This document shows, in pieces, positions 26,434 to 29,985 of a stretch of DNA of 29,985 nt. Numbering within the stretch: the stretch's first letter is position 1; the number at the start of each line of letters is the position of its first letter. The notes beneath the pieces are model-generated. The model was not told the origin of the DNA, did no database searches, and saw only the letters and a list, made by a program, of their open reading frames with translations. This DNA is from a virus. Where the stretch lies: positions 1 through 29,985 of IMG/VR virus record IMGVR_UViG_3300043436_000502. One strand, 5' to 3'. The position numbers and the translations under genes are program-made.

Positions 26434-28443
26434 TTAAGTGATGGTCCATGTCGAGCCTGTGGGCACCGTCACGGTGACACCTGACGCCACGGAAATCGGT
26501 CCTGCCGACAGAGCGTTGTTACCCGAGGTGATCGAGTAATTGGCCGTGATCGACGCATTATTTTCCCACAGACCAAATGCCGTGATGTTGCTGCTGCCAC
26601 CCGAAGGGGCTGCCCACTTGACCCCAGTTGCAGCGGTTGCGTCAGCCGTCAGCACGTAGGTGTCAGTGCCCACGGCCAGTCGGACGTTATTTGTGCCGTT
26701 GTCAACGATCAGGTCGCCCTTGGTCGTGGTGGGAGCCAGCGCATCGAACGCTGCGGTCTGAGTGGTTTGCCCGGTGCCGCCATTGGCGATTGCCACGGTG
26801 CCGGTCACGTTGGCAGCGGTGCCCGTGGTGTTCTGGTTTAGGGTTGGGAAGTCGGCCGCAACCGCAATCGTCAACGCACCCGTGGTCGTGGTGGACTTCA
26901 GAATGCCGGTCGCCAGCGCACTGGTGCCAGCCGAATAGTCGGTGCCTGCTGTGGCAGCCGACATGGCCGTGCCGTTGCCCTTGAGCAGCCCGGTGATGCT
27001 GGTTGTAAGGGTTAGAGAGGGCGTTGTGCCCCCGCTGGAGGTACCAGCGAACCCGTTGGCCGATGTCACGGCCACAGAGGTCAGATACGCCCCGGCAGGC
27101 TGCTTTGCGTTGAACGTGTTCCAGTCGGTGCTCGACAAATAGCCATCACTGGCCGCACCCGACTGGGTGATGCCAATTGTGGGGGTCAGGCCACCTGTTG
27201 TCGTAATGGGTGCAGTGACGCCGACTGAACTGACGTAGCTCAGGGCTGGCACATCTGCCGCCACGATTCCACGGAATGTTGGTGTGCCCGATGAGCCGTT
27301 GGGTGCAGCCAAGAATGTGTTGGCGGTCTGGGATGCAAAGTCCGAGGGGGTGACGGCCAAAGTGCCACCCAGTGTCAAACTGCCCGAAGTGGTCACGGTG
27401 CCTGTTAGGGTTAACCCGCTGACAGTGCCGGTGCCCGACACCGATGTGACTGTGCCAGTTGTAGGTGTTGCCCATGTGGGTGTAGCACCTGCACCAGCCG
27501 ATGTTAAAACTTGACCACTTGTACCCTGATCGCCATCAAACTTTGTTGTACCGGTAACCTCAAGGTTCACTGTGTGCAATGTTCTACCAAAAAAGCCGTC
27601 ACGCCAGTTTCTGCCACTGCTACCAATGTCTTTACTGTTGTTGGTGTTTGGGTCTAAATCAGAAACAATCCTAGCTCTTACATCTAACGTATCTGTGTTA
27701 GAAAACCCCAAGGTGGAATTGTCGTTTACCGTCAGGCTTTCAGCGGTCAGGGCGTTAACACCAGTCACGCTGCCGGTGTCGTCTATCAAAACCAAACTGT
27801 TTTGGATTAATTTGCCCGTGGTCGTGTCGTAACGAGCTACCGCATTATCTGTTGCAGAAGATGGACCAATTACATCACCGCCACCAGTACCTGCGCCGAT
27901 GGCAGTGCGGAATGTGGGCGCATCCATCGTCGTGATGGTGTTGTCAGCGTTGATTTGGACGAATGTGATCGCGCTGGGGTTGGTCAGCGTGAAGAAGTTG
28001 TCGCCGACAGTTGTGGCCCCCAGCGATGTGCGGCCGGTGGCTGCCACTAGGTCGGTTGCACCGCCGTCCCATTTGAGGCGGTCAGTGTAGGCAGTGTCCC
28101 ACTCGGTCTGCTTGGCCGTTGTCGGGATGGCGTAGCCTGCGGTGTAGGTGACGGCAAAAGTGCCTGCTGTGGTGATGGGGCTACCGGCAACACTCAGCCC
28201 GGTAGGAACCGACATCCCCACAGAAGTCACGGTGCCTGAGCCACCGCCCCCGCCACCAGAGTCTGGTTGAGGTGGTGGGCCAACTTGCAAGTCGTCCAGC
28301 GATATTTGGTTGCCGCCATTGCCAGCCAGGTTGAACAAGTTCAGAAAAAACCGATACCACTCACGCGACACCATCCCCGTGCGCGAGTCAATGAACTCGA
28401 CACGATTGGACGGAATATTGGTTATGTTCTGTTGTTCAGGCAT
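26434..28443 (-). CDS. Large tail fibre (669 aa)
   Basis: The N-terminus (EQQNITNIPSNRVEFIDSRT, then REWYRFFLNLFNLAGNGG) is the tail-attachment part. A glycine-rich linker (about residues 62-70) follows, then a long run of Thr/Gly/Ser-rich beta repeats typical of fibres: TSVGMSVPTGLSVAGSPITT, SLTLGGTLAVTPSDFASQTA and VTGTVAIANGGTGQTTQTAA, the last being a very common fibre block. The C-terminus ends GPISVASGVTVTVPTGSTWT. The middle third (about residues 190-335) uses A/T-ending codons unlike the flanks. It is the main receptor-binding candidate. Start overlaps the end of the gp10-like gene. Confidence 0.85.
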   Translation of the reverse strand: MPEQQNITNIPSNRVEFIDSRTGMVSREWYRFFLNLFNLAGNGGNQISLDDLQVGPPPQPDSGGGGGGSGTVTSVGMSVPTGLSVAGSPITTAGTFAVTYTAGYAIPTTAKQTEWDTAYTDRLKWDGGATDLVAATGRTSLGATTVGDNFFTLTNPSAITFVQINADNTITTMDAPTFRTAIGAGTGGGDVIGPSSATDNAVARYDTTTGKLIQNSLVLIDDTGSVTGVNALTAESLTVNDNSTLGFSNTDTLDVRARIVSDLDPNTNNSKDIGSSGRNWRDGFFGRTLHTVNLEVTGTTKFDGDQGTSGQVLTSAGAGATPTWATPTTGTVTSVSGTGTVSGLTLTGTVTTSGSLTLGGTLAVTPSDFASQTANTFLAAPNGSSGTPTFRGIVAADVPALSYVSSVGVTAPITTTGGLTPTIGITQSGAASDGYLSSTDWNTFNAKQPAGAYLTSVAVTSANGFAGTSSGGTTPSLTLTTSITGLLKGNGTAMSAATAGTDYSAGTSALATGILKSTTTTGALTIAVAADFPTLNQNTTGTAANVTGTVAIANGGTGQTTQTAAFDALAPTTTKGDLIVDNGTNNVRLAVGTDTYVLTADATAATGVKWAAPSGGSSNITAFGLWENNASITANYSITSGNNALSAGPISVASGVTVTVPTGSTWTIT

Positions 28444-29881
28444 TGGTCGGGGTCACGATCAATTGAGCACCCATAATAGCGATCTTCACAGGGTCTGTGC
28501 CAGAAACCTCATAGACCCGGTCACGCAGCTTCAATGTCATCCCGAGGCGACGATAGATCGCCCTGCGGAAATACTCACCGATCTTGCCCATCGACATCCA
28601 ATACTCGTTGGACCATGTGTGCCCGCCGTCATCGGACCAGCGCAGCATCATTTGAGGCTGGGAGCCTTGGCCCGTGTTGGTGCCGACACCAGTCTCGCAG
28701 TCGATTTGCAGACTGTGTTGCGCGGTGCGCTTGAGGTTGTTGGTGCCGGTGGGCAGTGCTCTCCACGAACGCAGCCATTTTTGAATGTCACCGTTGTCGG
28801 AGTATTCGTCAAGGTCGAATGCGTAGATGTTGCCGTTTTCAAAGTCACCCACGATCACCTGCTGGTCGTAGACAACTTGGCAGTTGGAACGGTGGCGCAC
28901 AAAGTTGCCGTTGGACCAGCCAGCCCGTTCGTGCCATGCTTGGGTGGCTACATCGTAGACCCATGTGGTTTGGGCGCTTGGGAAAATCAAAACGTAGAAG
29001 GCGTGGCCGTCTTGCTGGTAGGTGTACCCGATGGCGTCTGACAAGTCGCCGTATTGCTGGATTTGCCACTCAACAGCGTGTGTTGAGATGCGCTGGCCGG
29101 TGTACCCGTTGGCGCGGTAGACGATGCCCCGGCCACGGGCGTCAGAACCCAGCCAGAACAGGCCGTTGTCGAGCTTGGCAACCGAGTAGGCCGCAGCGCA
29201 GCCAATCTCGTTGAACGCGCCTTGGATGCGCTGCAATGGGAAGTCGGGCAGACCTGCGTCATACCAGACCTCGATCGAGTTGGAACCAAACAGCCACGCC
29301 TCGCGGTGGTCAATAATCAAAGACACCAGACCGTCAGGATCACCCTCTGCGCTGGCAAAGTCCAGCGGGTCGATTGACAGGCCGTCCAGCAGCGATGTGA
29401 CCCACACCCGCGAACTGTTTGGCTCGTTGAACACAAAGTAGCCGTCCAGATACCCGACCTTGACAGCGCCAGGGAAATCGGGGTCAGTAATCTTTGCAAA
29501 CACCTCGGTGGTCGCGTTGTAGATGTAACTGTCCGGGTTGCAGGCAATGAAAATCTGGGTGCCGTTGTCGGCCATAGACACGGGACCAGTGCCGGTCACA
29601 GTGCCCAGTGGTTTGATTTTCCAGCGGGTGGTGTTGCCAATGACGTTCATCCGGTACACGGTGTCACCAGACACGGCGTACAGATATTCTTTGAGCGCCC
29701 ACAGGCCACGGATCGGTCCAGTGCCTGCGGCAACTAGGCGGCGCAGGCCGGGGCAGCGCGACAAGAAGGCCGCAGTTTTACCACCCTCGGGAACGATCTC
29801 GGGGTACAAATTGACCATGCGGTTGTCCGCAGCGTTGACGCTACGGGCCACATAGCTAGAGCCGAGGATTGGAGAGTCCAT
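28436..29881 (-). CDS. P22 gp10-like packaged DNA stabilisation / tail hub protein
   Basis: A 481-residue protein, close to the roughly 470 residues of P22 gp10. It begins DSPILGSSYVARSVNAADNR, then MVNLYPEIVPEGGKTAAFLS and CPGLRRLVAAGTGPIRGLWA, the hallmark of this family. It continues with beta-propeller-like repeats (LYAVSGDTVYRMN; GYFVFNEPNSSRVWVTSL; WLFGSNSIEVWYDAG; GVYRANG-type blades), and the C-terminal LRWSDDGGHTWSNEYWMS and LRDRVYEVSGTDPVKIAIMG segments are also typical. gp10 plugs the portal and keeps packaged DNA in. The ATG overlaps the upstream stop (TGATG). This is the best evidence for a podovirus tail. Confidence 0.9.
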   Translation of the reverse strand: MDSPILGSSYVARSVNAADNRMVNLYPEIVPEGGKTAAFLSRCPGLRRLVAAGTGPIRGLWALKEYLYAVSGDTVYRMNVIGNTTRWKIKPLGTVTGTGPVSMADNGTQIFIACNPDSYIYNATTEVFAKITDPDFPGAVKVGYLDGYFVFNEPNSSRVWVTSLLDGLSIDPLDFASAEGDPDGLVSLIIDHREAWLFGSNSIEVWYDAGLPDFPLQRIQGAFNEIGCAAAYSVAKLDNGLFWLGSDARGRGIVYRANGYTGQRISTHAVEWQIQQYGDLSDAIGYTYQQDGHAFYVLIFPSAQTTWVYDVATQAWHERAGWSNGNFVRHRSNCQVVYDQQVIVGDFENGNIYAFDLDEYSDNGDIQKWLRSWRALPTGTNNLKRTAQHSLQIDCETGVGTNTGQGSQPQMMLRWSDDGGHTWSNEYWMSMGKIGEYFRRAIYRRLGMTLKLRDRVYEVSGTDPVKIAIMGAQLIVTPTNA

Positions 29882-29985
29882 CAGTAGTTACCGGCGTAGA
29901 TGTTGAACCGCTGACGATTCGCCACAATGGCGTAAGGCAGGCTCATGATGTCGTCGGGGTTGTTGATGCGCTTCAAGTTGCGCTT
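29881..29985 (-). CDS. C-terminal end of a virion protein (partial)
   Basis: The minus-strand frame enters at the right edge and ends at TGA 29883-29881, overlapping the gp10-like start. The visible 34 residues include RNLKRINNPDDIMSLPYAIV and ANRQRFNIYAGNY. In P22 the gene before gp10 is gp4, another tail accessory factor, so this may be the equivalent protein. The fragment is too short to tell, and I assign no function beyond late, virion-associated by position. Confidence 0.6.
   Translation of the reverse strand, partial: KRNLKRINNPDDIMSLPYAIVANRQRFNIYAGNY

Noticed and set aside
28310-29041. Plus-strand 243-codon frame opposite the gp10-like gene
   Set aside because: Antisense shadow of the gp10-like gene and the start of the tail fibre, with no ribosome site.
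1-29985. Integrase, excisionase, attachment site or lysogeny repressor module
   Set aside because: None is visible; the helix-turn-helix protein at 4350 and the ribbon-helix-helix protein at 8019 alone do not make a lysogeny module.

Overview
The window is part of a tailed double-stranded DNA phage genome (or a prophage-like contig). It carries terminase, a phage replication module, homing endonucleases, a lysis cassette, tail fibres, DNA-ejection-type proteins and a P22 gp10-like tail hub. The gp10-like hub and the likely ejection proteins point to a short-tailed (podovirus-like) virion. I see no integrase, excisionase, attachment site, tRNA or host gene, so nothing indicates lysogeny. Moderately GC-rich codon use and several small proteins of types I associate with phages of Burkholderiales suggest a betaproteobacterial, possibly freshwater, host. 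That is inference only.

Layout. (1) 1-1218, minus strand: small terminase, then the N-terminal third of the large terminase, running off the left edge. (2) 1219-1845: a gene-free control region with nine copies of the partly palindromic box ACCC-N3-GGGT, a DnaA-box-like site beside an AT-rich stretch, further palindromes, and a promoter whose -35 and spacer overlap the last box. (3) 1846-4272, plus strand: a tightly overlapping operon of eleven mostly unknown small genes, one resembling the phage gene-product-88 family, closed by a strong terminator. (4) 4350-5348, plus: a helix-turn-helix regulator and three small genes. (5) 5373-7891, minus: a primase-polymerase/DUF3987 protein translated behind a 15-codon leader ORF. 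(6) 7946-8018: a large inverted repeat forming a divergent promoter/operator. (7) 8019-16388, plus: ribbon-helix-helix protein, coiled-coil/Ala-Pro protein, DUF2800 Cas4-like nuclease, Enc34-type ssDNA-binding protein, HNH endonuclease, family B DNA polymerase, DUF3310 protein, VRR-NUC nuclease, second HNH endonuclease, SNF2-like helicase and four small genes. (8) 29985-16385, minus: the late operon, read right to left: end of a virion protein, gp10-like hub, tail fibre, small virion protein, GNAT acetyltransferase, three likely ejection/internal proteins, four fibre-type proteins, small tail and membrane proteins, 3TM holin and M15 endolysin.

How it works together. The plus-strand genes look like early and replication functions and the minus-strand genes like late functions. 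The exception is primase-polymerase, which is divergent from the rest of the replication module. Portal, scaffold, coat and the rest of the large terminase are absent. Because the minus-strand block enters from the right and terminase leaves at the left, these genes probably lie in the unseen segment joining the two ends of a circularly permuted or circularised genome.

The most interesting non-standard signals are the ACCC-N3-GGGT cluster; the palindromic divergent control region, with a related motif upstream of a second operon; the leader ORF coupled to primase-polymerase; and two homing endonucleases that overlap the starts of the polymerase and helicase genes, with codon-use patches suggesting gene conversion.
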